Source: Halopseudomonas phragmitis
Lineage (GTDB): Bacteria; Pseudomonadota; Gammaproteobacteria; Pseudomonadales; Pseudomonadaceae
NCBI RefSeq assembly: GCF_002056295.1
Contig: NZ_CP020100.1
Location: 1,821,501-1,885,500 of the forward strand
Direction of reading: 5' to 3'
Length of the DNA: 64,000 bases
Shown: positions 38,737-47,454 of the stretch, piece after piece
How the letters are laid out: the number at the start of each line of letters is the position of its first letter
Position numbering within the stretch: position 1 is the stretch's first letter
Notes under the pieces: model-generated
Databases searched by the model: none
What the model saw: the letters and a program-made list of their open reading frames with translations, nothing else
What the model was told of the DNA's origin: nothing
Program-made: the position numbers and the translations under genes

Positions 38737-39222
38737 TTAGGAGCAGAGATTGGTTTTCTGGGCGTTGCCCAGGCGCACACGGATGCCCTGGCGAACGGTG
38801 GCGCTGGCTCCGCTGCTCACGTCATTGACCGTAGCTGTTATTTCCCAGAGTGTGTCCCAGGTGCTGTCTGACATGGTGCCGAGGGTCACGCTGCTGGCAG
38901 CCGCTGCAGCGGCGAGGGTAAAACCGACGCACTGAGGCTGGGCGACTTCAACTGTGTAATCGGTCGTGCCGTTATTGTTGATGTCGATCAGAATCTGCTG
39001 AGCTACCGGATTGGTGGCAAAGGCACCACTGATGATTTGCTCAATCGCTGCGTTGGCCGCGGCAATCGCTTCTTCGCGTACTTGCATATTGCCAACCGCT
39101 TTGAGGTTGGTGGTGCTCAGGGTAAAGGCGCTGCCGACCATCAGGGTCAGCAACAGCAACATGATAAGTCCGACTACTAGGGTGGCGCCGCGCTGCTTGG
39201 CTGGCATGGAACCTGTGTTCAT
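38737..39222 (-). CDS. pilX: Minor pilin PilX, second copy
   Basis: A 161-residue prepilin: leader ending QRG, helix ATLVVGLIMLLLLTLMVGSA without Glu5, and the PilX-type segment VREEAIAAANAAIEQIISGA. One Cys near the middle and one at the C-terminus could pair. It lies between pilW (15 bp) and pilY1 (23 bp). It shares little with the first PilX outside the helix. Confidence 0.87.
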   Translation of the reverse strand: MNTGSMPAKQRGATLVVGLIMLLLLTLMVGSAFTLSTTNLKAVGNMQVREEAIAAANAAIEQIISGAFATNPVAQQILIDINNNGTTDYTVEVAQPQCVGFTLAAAAAASSVTLGTMSDSTWDTLWEITATVNDVSSGASATVRQGIRVRLGNAQKTNLCS

Positions 39223-39237
39223 TGTTCGGCTCCCTTT

Positions 39238-40377
39238 TTAAGGAGTGTCATCGTCGTCATCCCCGTCGTCATCGTCGCTGGGCGGTGTGCCCGGAGGCAT
39301 GCCGGCAGGTACTTCGCGGCGTCCCGATACGTTGTTGAAGCGGACGTTGGTGCTGAAGACGTGACGCTTGAAGTTGTCGTTGAAAGGGCCGAGCGTCTGG
39401 CCCCCGAGCTGATAGGTTTTTGCGTCGCTATAGCCGGGGGTAGGGCGGGTACTGCGCACTAATACGTAGATCTGGGCGCTGACGGCGTTGACCAGATCGT
39501 CGGCTGCACAGCCTGCACCGCAATGGATGTAGGTATTAGGAGCGCCATCGCCGCGGATGCCGGCTGCGTAATCCACCGCCGCGCCTTCGGTGGCGTTGAA
39601 GTTGTCGATACCCAGTTCGATACGCAAGGCTTCCACGCCTTCGATCAGTGCTTGCGGGGCGTTGAACTGTACGGTGCTGCTGTTTAGATCAAGACTGGAG
39701 CGGACCAGGGTGGGAATGTCGCCATCCTGGACGTAGTAGATATGCGAAATGAATTTGCGCTTGTTGGCAATCGGGTTGGCTGCGCAGTCACGTTGGCGCA
39801 GGTTGAAGCTGGCAGTGCCGGTCTGGCCAACAACGTAGCGGGTCAGGTCGTCAATGCAGCGTGAAACCTGCACATACAGCGCGTTGGTGACATCGGCGCT
39901 ACAGCCAGGGGTGCCGGCGACGCAGGTTTCGGCATGGCGGGTAACCAGTACATCGGTATTGGCGCGTTTGCTGGTGACCACGCTGGCGCAACCGGCTGGA
40001 ACCCCGGAATAAACCTGGGCTGGTATGCCGATCAGGCTGTCGCGGTAGGCCTGATCCCAGGTGCTGAAGGCCTGGCAGGGGTCAGGGACGGTATCTGGCG
40101 GTGGTGCAGATGAGCTGCTGATCGGGTCGTCGAATGGATGGATATAGCCATCCCAGAAGCCGGCGTGCATCAGGTCGCGTTGCAGCAACTGAATGGCAAA
40201 GCGGCCATTTTCGATCTGGGCATTGGTTTTGGCCAGTTCATCGTTGGTGCGGCTGATGTCGAGAAACAGGCGTAGTACTGCGGCCAGAATCAGCAGACTG
40301 ATGGTGATGGCGACCATCAGTTCGATCAGGCTGAAACCCCGTTGCCGGTTGCCGGGCGTCATGATTGGGCTGCTCAT
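39238..40377 (-). CDS. pilW: Minor pilin PilW, second copy
   Basis: A 379-residue prepilin, longer than the first PilW (253). The leader (MSSPIMTPGNRQRG) precedes FSLIELMVAITISLLILAAV, with Glu5, and ENGRFAIQLLQRDLMHAGFW fits PilW. The C-terminal domain is Cys-rich, with a low-complexity acidic tail (PPSDDDDGDDDDDTP) that is unusual for a pilin. The ATG at 40377 overlaps the pilV stop as ATGA; the frame is open 14 codons further upstream within pilV. Confidence 0.88.
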   Translation of the reverse strand: MSSPIMTPGNRQRGFSLIELMVAITISLLILAAVLRLFLDISRTNDELAKTNAQIENGRFAIQLLQRDLMHAGFWDGYIHPFDDPISSSSAPPPDTVPDPCQAFSTWDQAYRDSLIGIPAQVYSGVPAGCASVVTSKRANTDVLVTRHAETCVAGTPGCSADVTNALYVQVSRCIDDLTRYVVGQTGTASFNLRQRDCAANPIANKRKFISHIYYVQDGDIPTLVRSSLDLNSSTVQFNAPQALIEGVEALRIELGIDNFNATEGAAVDYAAGIRGDGAPNTYIHCGAGCAADDLVNAVSAQIYVLVRSTRPTPGYSDAKTYQLGGQTLGPFNDNFKRHVFSTNVRFNNVSGRREVPAGMPPGTPPSDDDDGDDDDDTP

Positions 40378-40940
40378 AGTTCGGCGATCCGGACGATGGT
40401 GGTGACGGCGCGTCGGCAACGATCCTGGGCACAGGAGCCGGCGTCGTTGAAGGCGTTGATGCCGCAGGACACGCTGGCTGGCGGTGGCTCAAGCGGGATC
40501 AGGCCCTGCCAGGCGACAGTGACCATATAGGTGTTGGCGCCCAAATCTTCCACGCAGCCGCGGCCGCCGATCAAGGTGCCGACCGAACTGCCGCCGATGG
40601 TTTCTGCGGCACCTTGCAGTGCCAGACACCATTCGTTGTAGTCGACGCTCTGGCGCGTGCTGCCGGCGGCTGGGCAATTGCCGCCGCTGCCCAGCGGGCT
40701 GGTGGTTGGGTAGTCGCCGGCATTGAGGCGGTTGGCCATGATCCGACTGGCCATGTCATTGAGCAGGATCAGCGCCTGGGCGCGTTGATAGGACTCCATC
40801 TCAGATTGCTGCAGACGTGATTGCAACCCCGCCAGCCCCATCAGGCCGACCAGCAGAATAACTACGGTGACCATCAGTTCGATCATGGTCAGGCCCCGTT
40901 GCTTGCCAGGTAATGCATGTCTTGGCATGGGCGTCACCAT
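40374..40940 (-). CDS. pilV: Minor pilin PilV, second copy
   Basis: A 188-residue prepilin: leader to KQRG, helix LTMIELMVTVVILLVGLMGL with Glu5, then the PilV segment GLQSRLQQSEMESYQRAQAL followed by ILLNDMASRI. The first ATG at 40940 overlaps the end of pilE by 7 bases; a second ATG at 40928 is also possible. Several Cys residues lie in the globular part (CLALQGAAE, GRGCVEDLG, SCAQDRCRR). Confidence 0.87.
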   Translation of the reverse strand: MVTPMPRHALPGKQRGLTMIELMVTVVILLVGLMGLAGLQSRLQQSEMESYQRAQALILLNDMASRIMANRLNAGDYPTTSPLGSGGNCPAAGSTRQSVDYNEWCLALQGAAETIGGSSVGTLIGGRGCVEDLGANTYMVTVAWQGLIPLEPPPASVSCGINAFNDAGSCAQDRCRRAVTTIVRIAEL

Positions 40941-41320
40941 TTGTCCGCAGGCGTTTTGACGCCCTGATGGTTGAGGCTCAGTGTTACGTCGCTGCTCTGG
41001 GGGCCGGTGGGACTGAAGGTGACTGTGAAGCTGGGTACGGCGTCGGTGCCGACGGTAACGTCCCAGGTATAGCGGCCAGTTAGTTCGCTGGGCAGACTAA
41101 AACCGCTGTTTTCCAATTGGGTTTTGCTGGCATAGGCACGATTGGCCATCAGGAACTGCTGCTGACGATTGGCCAGGTCCATCATCACCGCCTGGGCGGC
41201 AGCGCGGTTGGAGCGGATGACGTATTGCTGGTAGCTGGGATAGGCGATAGTCGCCAGGATGGCAACAATGACCACCACGATCATCACTTCAATCAGGGTG
41301 AAGCCCTTGGTACTACGCAT
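40934..41320 (-). CDS. pilE: Minor pilin PilE, first gene of the second minor pilin operon
   Basis: A 128-residue prepilin with leader MRSTKG and helix FTLIEVMIVVVIVAILATIA, followed by YPSYQQYVIRSNRAAAQAVM, the PilE/ComP-like pattern. The Ala-rich segment ANRQQQFLMANRAYASKTQL also fits. GAGGAG lies 10 bases before the ATG. In PAO1 pilE closes the minor pilin operon (from memory), while here it opens it. Confidence 0.88.
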   Translation of the reverse strand: MRSTKGFTLIEVMIVVVIVAILATIAYPSYQQYVIRSNRAAAQAVMMDLANRQQQFLMANRAYASKTQLENSGFSLPSELTGRYTWDVTVGTDAVPSFTVTFSPTGPQSSDVTLSLNHQGVKTPADKW

Positions 41321-41525
41321 GGGGCGGATACTCCTCGGATGCCGTACCCAGTATAAACAGAGCTCAAGACGCTGCTGTGCGAACCGGTGTTTTTTTCTGC
41401 TGTTATTTCACGAGTGGTAGCACTTGGCCGATAAATGGCGGCCAAGATCCAGAGTTTATGCTGCCTTTTGCTTGCTGGCAAAGTGCAATGTTAGCCGAGT
41501 GCTGCTTTGGTTGTGAGGTGTAAAA

Positions 41526-41541
41526 TGTGATTTTGGTCACA
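41526..41541. promoter_or_regulatory. CRP/Vfr-type binding site
   Basis: TGTGATTTTGGTCACA is an exact TGTGA-N6-TCACA, the consensus of the CRP family. In Pseudomonas the family member Vfr controls pili and virulence genes. It is about 205 bp upstream of pilE and 180 bp upstream of the PIN-like gene, so it could serve either. Confidence 0.7.
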
Positions 41542-41677
41542 AACTGGGGTTGTGTTCGTGTTTGTGCGGATTACTGGTACAGGTATGGATAGTGCCTCGT
41601 TTTGATTCTGTTCGGCTAGTTAAATGTGGTTCTCCGGGAAGCATAACTCGATGGTTTTCAGCGACTTCGGTCAGCCC

Positions 41678-41698
41678 TCCTTGAGCTATGCTCAAGGA
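41678..41698 (+). promoter_or_regulatory. Stable hairpin in the leader of the PIN-like gene
   Basis: TCCTTGAGC and GCTCAAGGA form a perfect 9-bp stem with loop TAT, 22 bases before the chosen start. It resembles the CCTTGAGC/GCTCAAGG stem of REP copies G and H3. It may act on translation or be a REP remnant. Confidence 0.5.
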
Positions 41699-41720
41699 AA
41701 CGGGATCGGGATGGCTTGTC

Positions 41721-42359
41721 ATGATGCAAGAGCCGGATAATCCGGCAGTACCCAGTGTGCTGTTGCTGGACCTGGAGAACTGCCCGCACCACCTCAATCA
41801 TTTGCCGCAAAACCTGGAACAGTTTGACCGGGTGATCATTTGCTATGCCCAACGCGGGCCCAAGGTGCCGCTGGATTGGCTGATGCCGCTGGCCAAGGCG
41901 ATCCAGCATGAACGCCTGACCATTCACAAAATGGAGCAGACAGGCAAGAACGCTGCAGATTTCGGCATTTGCTTCTTCGCCGGGCTTTTGCTGCATGAGT
42001 TGCCGGACAATACCCACTTCGTGATTGTCTCCAATGATACTGATCTGGATCACACGGTCAGTCTGCTGCGTAGCCATGGCCGTTCGGCCGAGCGAGTGGG
42101 GTCGCAGAAGATCGAGAACGGCCTTAACGGTGACGATGACGAGGCCATTCAGTTGTACTGCAACCACCTGCTGACCTACAGCAAGAATCGTCCTGCGCGT
42201 GAGGACACATTGCGCAACAGTATTCACAACAAGTTCAAAAGTGACCCTTTGCTGGTAGGGCGGGTGTATGAGGCCTTGCAGCGCGAGGGGGCGGTCAGTG
42301 TCGATCAGGGTAAGGTGGACTATAACGACGGCGTGATCAGGCGTCTGGCCCTGGCCTGA
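41721..42359 (+). CDS. PIN/NYN-like domain protein, putative nuclease
   Basis: A protein of about 212 residues. It has the acidic pattern of PIN-like nucleases: VLLLDLENCPHHL near the start, GKNAADFGICFFAGLLLHEL in the middle and FVIVSNDTDLDHTVSLLRSH further on, which would supply the metal-binding Asp residues. The C-terminal third (LRNSIHNKFKSDPLLVGRVY) may be a small helical nucleic-acid-binding domain. The start is uncertain: 41721, 41724 and 41688 are in frame; I prefer 41721 because GGGATGG lies just before it. RNA cleavage is an inference from the fold. No toxin or antitoxin partner is next to it. Confidence 0.75.
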   Translation: MMQEPDNPAVPSVLLLDLENCPHHLNHLPQNLEQFDRVIICYAQRGPKVPLDWLMPLAKAIQHERLTIHKMEQTGKNAADFGICFFAGLLLHELPDNTHFVIVSNDTDLDHTVSLLRSHGRSAERVGSQKIENGLNGDDDEAIQLYCNHLLTYSKNRPAREDTLRNSIHNKFKSDPLLVGRVYEALQREGAVSVDQGKVDYNDGVIRRLALA

Positions 42360-42416
42360 GCAGGCCTTTATCTGGACCCTTGTCTACACTGAGGCTGTAG
42401 CGGTTAAGGGGGACAT

Positions 42417-45407
42417 ATGCGGCTGAGACTGTGGATTCTTTTGACTGTAGCAGTGCTGGCATTGGGGTGGTTGATCAGGGATGAAATGCGCAGTTCCTTT
42501 TATCAGTCGCAGTGGTTTAGCCGTCATGCTTCGACCCTGACCTACAACCTGGAAGAGGGTGTCAGCGAGCGCCTGCGTTACCCCGAGTTTGGCCCGTTCA
42601 ATCAGCGTCTGGGGTACAGCCTGTTGCCGGACTTTATCGGGCGGTTGCAGGATCAGGGCTTTGCCGTGACCCATCAGGTGCGCTTCAGTGATGAGCTGTT
42701 GGCGTATGCTGACAAGGGTTTGTACCCCCCTTATCGTGAGAAAACCCGTTCCGGCCTGCAAGTGCGCGACTGCAAGGCTGACTCGATCTATCAGTTCCGC
42801 TATCCGCTGCGCCAGTATGCCTCCTTCGATCATATTCCGCCGCTTTTGGTCAGCAGTTTGCTGTTTATCGAAAACCGCCATTTGCTTAACCCTGACGCGC
42901 CGTTGGCCAACCCGGCGGTGGACTGGCCGCGCTTTCTAAAGGCATCACTATCACTGGTCAGCAACCGCTGGGATGAGAACGGTGGTTCATCCCCTGGGGC
43001 CAGCACCTTGGCAACGCAAATTGAAAAGTACCGACACTCGCCTGAGGGGCGGACTCATGGTCCGAAGGACAAGCTGTTGCAAATGGGTTCGGCCAGTTTT
43101 CGGGCCTATCTGGATGGGCCTAATACCGAGGCGGCGCGTCAGCGCCTGGTGCTGGATTACCTCAATACCGTGCCGCTGGCAGCCGCGCCGGGGCATGGCG
43201 AGGTGATTGGTCTGGGCGATGCTCTGTGGGTCTGGTATGTCGAGGATTTTCATCGTTTTAACCAGAACCTGCGCGGTGATCATGGCTTGCAGGCCCAGGC
43301 GCTGGCCCTGCGTCAGGCTCTGTCCATGTTGATAGCCCAGCGGCGACCGTCTTACTACCTGTTGCAGGGCCGCGAAGATATGCATGAACTGGTAGACAGT
43401 CATATTCGCCTGCTCGCCCGGGAAGGGATTGTAGATCCGCAGTTGCGTCAGGCGGCGCTGGAGACGCATGTGCGCTTTCGTGACTGGAGCCGGCAACCGG
43501 TACGTCCGCGGGTTGCCGCCGACAAGGCCGTGACCGTGACCCGCAGCCGAATCGCTGGGTTGCTTGGCCAGACTCTGTACGGCATCGATCGTATGGATTT
43601 ACAGGTCGACAGCAGCCTGCATCTGGAGCTGCAACGGGCTGCCAGCGAGTATCTGGAAAGCCTGGCAGATCCCGAGGTGGCCGGGCGCATCGGCCTGTTT
43701 GGTGAGCGTCTGCTGTCGCCGGAGAAGGTTGGCGAGGTGCGTTACAGCTTTACCCTGATGCAGCGCACGCCTGAAGGCAATCAGGTCCGGGTGCAGACCG
43801 ACAATACCGGCCTGCCCTTTGATCTGAACGAAGGCAGCAAGCTGGAGCTGGGGTCTACTGCCAAGCTGCGGGTGCTGGTCACTTATCTGGAAATCATTGC
43901 CGAGCTGTACGACCAGTTGTCCGAGGGGGCAACCGAGGCTATTCAGGAAGCGCTCTCCGAGCCGGATGACCGTATCAGTGTCTGGGCTGCGACCTGGTTG
44001 CGGGCCAACCCTGAGGCGACCCTGGAACAGATGCTCGAAGCCGCGCTGGAGCGGCGCTATTCGGCCAGTCCGCATGAGCAGTTCTTTACCGGGGGCGGGG
44101 TGCAGCGTTTCAGCAACTTCCGCAATGAAGACAATGGTCGCAATCCGACCGTGCGTGAGGCTATCCGCGAGTCGATCAACCTGCCGTTCGTTCGCTTGCT
44201 GCGCGATATTGTGCGTTACACCATTCACCAGACCCCGGGTAGCAGTATTCAGTTGTTGCGTGATGATCGCGACCCGCGTCGGGCTCAGTATCTGGAGCAG
44301 TTTGCTGACCGGGAGGGGCGTACTTTCCTGTTACGTTTCTGGCGCAAGTACAGCGGTAAAAACGAGGCCGAGCGCATGGAAACCTTCCTTGATGGCTTGC
44401 GCCCGACCGTCACCCGTCTGGCTGCGGTGTACCGATACCTGTATCCCGAGTCCACACCAGAGGAACTGGCGGAGTTTCTGGCGCGGCGTACGGGCGAACA
44501 ACTGAGCGAGTCACGGATCAACACCTTGCACCGCGATTACGGCCCGGGCCGCTACAACCTGCCGGATCAGGGCTACATTGCCCGGGTCCACCCGCTGGAG
44601 TTGTGGCTGCTGGGGTATTTGCGCGAGAACCCTGAGGCCCAGTTCCTTGATGCGGTTGAGGCTAGCCGCGCCGAGCGCCAGGAGGTGTATGGCTGGCTGT
44701 TTCGCACCCGGCACCGGGGCGCCCGGGATGTGCGGATCAGAACTATGCTTGAAGTCGAGGCGTTTCTGGATATTCATCGGCGCTGGCAGCGTTTGGGTTA
44801 TCCGTTCGAGCACATGGTGCCGTCGCTGGGCAGTGCGCTGGGCAGCGCCGGTGACCGCCCGGCAGCTCTGGCCGAGCTGATGGGGATCATCAATAACGAA
44901 GGGTTGCGCTACCGGACCTGGCGGATCAATACCCTGCACTTTGCTGGCGACACGCCCTATGAAACCCGTTTTGAACGGGTGGTCGAGCCCGGTCAGCAGG
45001 TCATACCTCGCACAGTGGCGAGGGTATTGCGCAATGTACTGGCCGATGTGGTTGAAGGTGGTACGGCGCGGCGCCTGCAGGGAGCTTTTGTACAGGAAGG
45101 GCAGGTGGTGCTGACTGGTGGCAAGACCGGCACCGGAGACAACCGGATTCACAGCATGGCTGCTGATGGTCGCTCAATCGGCAGTCAGGTAATGAACCGC
45201 ACTGCCACTTTCGTGTTTTTCCTGGGGGATGAGCATTTCGGCACGCTGACTGCCTTTGTGCCGGGTCAGGCTGCCGAGGGTTTTCGCTTTACCTCGGCCT
45301 TGCCGGTTCAGGTGTTGCGGGGCATGGCGCCGTTTCTGATGCCGTATCTTACCGGCGCTGAGGTGCAGTGCCTGCCGCGTGCGGACTACTCTGCCTTGGC
45401 GCCGTGA
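42417..45407 (+). CDS. Divergent class A penicillin-binding protein (GT51 plus transpeptidase)
   Basis: A 996-residue protein with an N-terminal membrane anchor (LWILLTVAVLALGWLI). The glycosyltransferase 51 region (about 125-290) is unusual: LLFIENRHLL stands for the EDxxFxxHxG motif, STLATQIEKYR for GGSTITQQ, and a Gln appears where the second catalytic Glu is expected (KLLQMGSASFRAYL), while YLNTVPLAAAPGHGEVIGLG is near normal. The transpeptidase part keeps STAK (LELGSTAKLRV, about residue 480), SIN (ESINLPFVRLL) and KTG (GGKTGTGDNR). So peptide cross-linking looks intact and glycan polymerisation is in doubt. Its last 22 bases overlap the end of the convergent EamA gene. Confidence 0.85.
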   Translation: MRLRLWILLTVAVLALGWLIRDEMRSSFYQSQWFSRHASTLTYNLEEGVSERLRYPEFGPFNQRLGYSLLPDFIGRLQDQGFAVTHQVRFSDELLAYADKGLYPPYREKTRSGLQVRDCKADSIYQFRYPLRQYASFDHIPPLLVSSLLFIENRHLLNPDAPLANPAVDWPRFLKASLSLVSNRWDENGGSSPGASTLATQIEKYRHSPEGRTHGPKDKLLQMGSASFRAYLDGPNTEAARQRLVLDYLNTVPLAAAPGHGEVIGLGDALWVWYVEDFHRFNQNLRGDHGLQAQALALRQALSMLIAQRRPSYYLLQGREDMHELVDSHIRLLAREGIVDPQLRQAALETHVRFRDWSRQPVRPRVAADKAVTVTRSRIAGLLGQTLYGIDRMDLQVDSSLHLELQRAASEYLESLADPEVAGRIGLFGERLLSPEKVGEVRYSFTLMQRTPEGNQVRVQTDNTGLPFDLNEGSKLELGSTAKLRVLVTYLEIIAELYDQLSEGATEAIQEALSEPDDRISVWAATWLRANPEATLEQMLEAALERRYSASPHEQFFTGGGVQRFSNFRNEDNGRNPTVREAIRESINLPFVRLLRDIVRYTIHQTPGSSIQLLRDDRDPRRAQYLEQFADREGRTFLLRFWRKYSGKNEAERMETFLDGLRPTVTRLAAVYRYLYPESTPEELAEFLARRTGEQLSESRINTLHRDYGPGRYNLPDQGYIARVHPLELWLLGYLRENPEAQFLDAVEASRAERQEVYGWLFRTRHRGARDVRIRTMLEVEAFLDIHRRWQRLGYPFEHMVPSLGSALGSAGDRPAALAELMGIINNEGLRYRTWRINTLHFAGDTPYETRFERVVEPGQQVIPRTVARVLRNVLADVVEGGTARRLQGAFVQEGQVVLTGGKTGTGDNRIHSMAADGRSIGSQVMNRTATFVFFLGDEHFGTLTAFVPGQAAEGFRFTSALPVQVLRGMAPFLMPYLTGAEVQCLPRADYSALAP

Positions 45408-46288
45408 TAGTAGGTGTCGGCAACCTCGTGACTGCTGGTTTTGGGCTGGCGGCGTTGCTGCCAGCCGATTAGCAACAGTGGTACGACGATCATCAGACTG
45501 CCGGTGAAGAACCACAGATCCGGCACTTCGGCAAACCACCACCAGCCGATCAGCACCGCCCAGATCAGTCCGGTGTATTCGGCGCTGGTGATCTGGTTGG
45601 CATCCACCTGCCGATAGGCCAGCAGTACGCAGACGTTGTAGCCGAGGATGAACACCGATGAGCCTACTGCGCTGAGCAGCACAGCGTTGCTCCAGGGCGC
45701 GCCTTCCCAGAGCATCAGCAGCAGACACACTGGGGTGATCATCAGGTAGTTGAGAAACAGCTTGTGTACGGTGGACTGCCGGGCTGGCAGCTTGCGTACC
45801 AATACTGCATTGATCGCCAGAGCGGCGGCTGAGCCCAGCGCCGCCAGTGCCGCCCAACTGATGTCGACCGGGCGCAGGATTACCAGAATGCCGGCAAACC
45901 CGCCGAACACCGCCAGCAGACTCCAGCGGGTCAGGCGCTCGCCAAAAAATACCGCCGAGAGAATCATCACCAGAATCGGTGCGACGTAGAACACCGCGTT
46001 GGCCGTGGCCAGCGGCAGGCTGACTAGCGCCACTACCATGCAAACAATGCCGACCAGATGCACATGGCCGCGAATGGCGTGCAAGACTCCGCCCTCGAAG
46101 AAGTGCCCGGTATCGATCTGACGCCAGAACGGCAGCAACAGGGCCAGGGTGATCAAGCAGCGCATGAACGCGTACTGAAACACCGCCGAATCACCTTCAA
46201 GCAGCTTGATGAATACATCCGAAATCAACGCCAGGGCATTGCCGATGACCAGCAATAAGATGGCGCTGTTGACGGTCTTGCCGGACAT
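45386..46288 (-). CDS. EamA-family (DMT superfamily) transporter
   Basis: A 300-residue inner-membrane protein with about ten membrane helices in two EamA repeats: VNSAILLLVIGNALALISDV begins the first, and the second covers about residues 150-285 (AALAALGSAAALAINAVLVR; TSAEYTGLIWAVLIGWWWF). DMT proteins export or import amino acids and other metabolites; the substrate here is unknown. The ATG at 46288 has AGGAG 8 bases upstream. Directly beyond the ribosome binding site is the heptamer tract at 46299-46333. It ends 22 bp inside the PBP gene and is divergent from the LysR gene. Confidence 0.88.
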   Translation of the reverse strand: MSGKTVNSAILLLVIGNALALISDVFIKLLEGDSAVFQYAFMRCLITLALLLPFWRQIDTGHFFEGGVLHAIRGHVHLVGIVCMVVALVSLPLATANAVFYVAPILVMILSAVFFGERLTRWSLLAVFGGFAGILVILRPVDISWAALAALGSAAALAINAVLVRKLPARQSTVHKLFLNYLMITPVCLLLMLWEGAPWSNAVLLSAVGSSVFILGYNVCVLLAYRQVDANQITSAEYTGLIWAVLIGWWWFAEVPDLWFFTGSLMIVVPLLLIGWQQRRQPKTSSHEVADTYYHGAKAE

Positions 46289-46298
46289 GGGAGCTCCT

Positions 46299-46333
46299 GG
46301 GTTTGGGGTTTGGGGTTTGGGGTTTGGGGTTTT
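46299..46333. repeat. Heptanucleotide tandem repeat (TTTGGGG)4
   Basis: Four exact TTTGGGG units are flanked by GGG and TTTT. On the EamA transcript they read as CCCCAAA repeats ending a few bases before the AGGAG ribosome binding site. The plus strand could form a G-quadruplex. Confidence 0.85.
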
Positions 46334-46412
46334 CCTGGGAGCCTGGAGCATCTGCTCCAGGTAGGTGCTGCATGGTAGTTCGCTGCGGGAGCGGATGCTC
46401 CCGCCTCCCAGG
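46334..46412 (+). repeat. Two-hairpin REP element, copy D
   Basis: It has hairpins CCTGGAGCATCTGCTCCAGG and CGGGAGCGGATGCTCCCG, directly next to the heptamer tract, between the divergent EamA and LysR genes. Confidence 0.85.
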
Positions 46413-46509
46413 CAGGGGTCGCAGGCTAGCTATTTATCGCCGCCAGTGTAGCGATCCGCATTTATCCGATAAAATGATCTTTGTTGCGCATCTATTAGAA
46501 AATTGGATA

Positions 46510-47454
46510 ATGAAGCTTCCACCCCTAAAAGCTCTGCCGGTCTTCGAGGCTGTTGCCCGGCTCAACAGTTTTTCCCAGGCTGCCGAGGAACTGGCGGTCA
46601 GTCAGAGTGCGGTCAGCCACCAGATCAAGCAGCTCGAGCACTACCTCGGCGAGCAGTTGTTTCTGCGCACCGGGCGCTACCTCAGTCTGACCGAGGAGGG
46701 GCGCCAGTACTATGAGGCGGTCAGCGGTGCCTTGCGGCAGATCGAGCAGGCCAGCGAACAGTTGCTGGGGCAGGAGACCATGGCGTTGCGGCTGTCGGTG
46801 TTCAGTTCCTTCGCCGTGCGCTGGCTGGTGCCGCGCTTGCCGGCTCTGCACCGGGAGTTGCCACAATTGGAATTGGCGCTGGACATGAGCGGCGGGCATC
46901 CGCGCCTGTCTGACCGGGTAGCTGACTGCTTCATCACTGTGCGTACCGATGTGCCGGCCTACAGTTACGAGTTGATCTACACCGAACAACTGTTCCCGGT
47001 CTGTAGCCAGCAATATTGGCAGACGCTGTGCCGCGAGCTGGGACTGGACCCGGCGCTGGGTGTGCACCAGCCGGAGCTGGCGCCGCAGCGCCTGGCGGCC
47101 TATCCGCTGTTGTCGACCCACAGCATCTACAACCGTGCCGGTGGTGACTGGATCCACTGGTACGCCGTTGCCGGCCAGAGCTTGCCATCTGGCGCAAGGC
47201 TGCAGCATTTCAGCCATATGCTGCTGGCGTTGGAGGCGGCGCGCTTTCACCAGGGCATTGCCTTGACCAATGACTACATGCTCAGCAACCGGGCCGATTC
47301 GGCCGATTTTGTGCGTTTGCCCTGCCATGCCCTGACTACCGGCGACCAGTTTTATTTCGCCTGGAAAACCAGCCGCCGCAATGAGCCGGGGTTGCGTCTG
47401 CTGCGTGGTTGGCTGGTGGAGCAGGCCATTGAGTCGGGATTGTTGGGACGGTAG
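46510..47454 (+). CDS. LysR-family transcriptional regulator (GcvA-like)
   Basis: A 314-residue protein with an N-terminal winged HTH (FSQAAEELAVSQSAVSHQIK, about residues 22-41) and the GcvA-type opening MKLPPLKALPVFEAVARLNS. The C-terminal effector domain begins near residue 95 (LSVFSSFAVRWLVPRLPALH). The ATG at 46510 gives the normal length; the frame stays open about 70 codons upstream through the REP element, which is a shadow. It is upstream of the catabolic gene set at 47780-55424 and divergent from the EamA gene, so either could be its target. Confidence 0.92.
   Translation: MKLPPLKALPVFEAVARLNSFSQAAEELAVSQSAVSHQIKQLEHYLGEQLFLRTGRYLSLTEEGRQYYEAVSGALRQIEQASEQLLGQETMALRLSVFSSFAVRWLVPRLPALHRELPQLELALDMSGGHPRLSDRVADCFITVRTDVPAYSYELIYTEQLFPVCSQQYWQTLCRELGLDPALGVHQPELAPQRLAAYPLLSTHSIYNRAGGDWIHWYAVAGQSLPSGARLQHFSHMLLALEAARFHQGIALTNDYMLSNRADSADFVRLPCHALTTGDQFYFAWKTSRRNEPGLRLLRGWLVEQAIESGLLGR

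Larger units (their letters stand above)
41321..41720. other. Divergent intergenic region of pilE operon and PIN-like gene
   Basis: These 400 bp hold a perfect CRP/Vfr-type site (41526-41541), a stable hairpin (41678-41698) and a possible minus-strand -10 (TATACT) near 41350 for pilE. No gene is seen. Confidence 0.6.

Noticed and set aside
41721-42359. PIN-like protein as the toxin of a VapBC pair
   Set aside because: It is longer than VapC, the motif spacing fits NYN-like proteins better, and no small antitoxin gene lies directly upstream.
46299-46333. TTTGGGG repeat as a real telomere
   Set aside because: It is only four units inside a bacterial chromosome with genes continuing on both sides.
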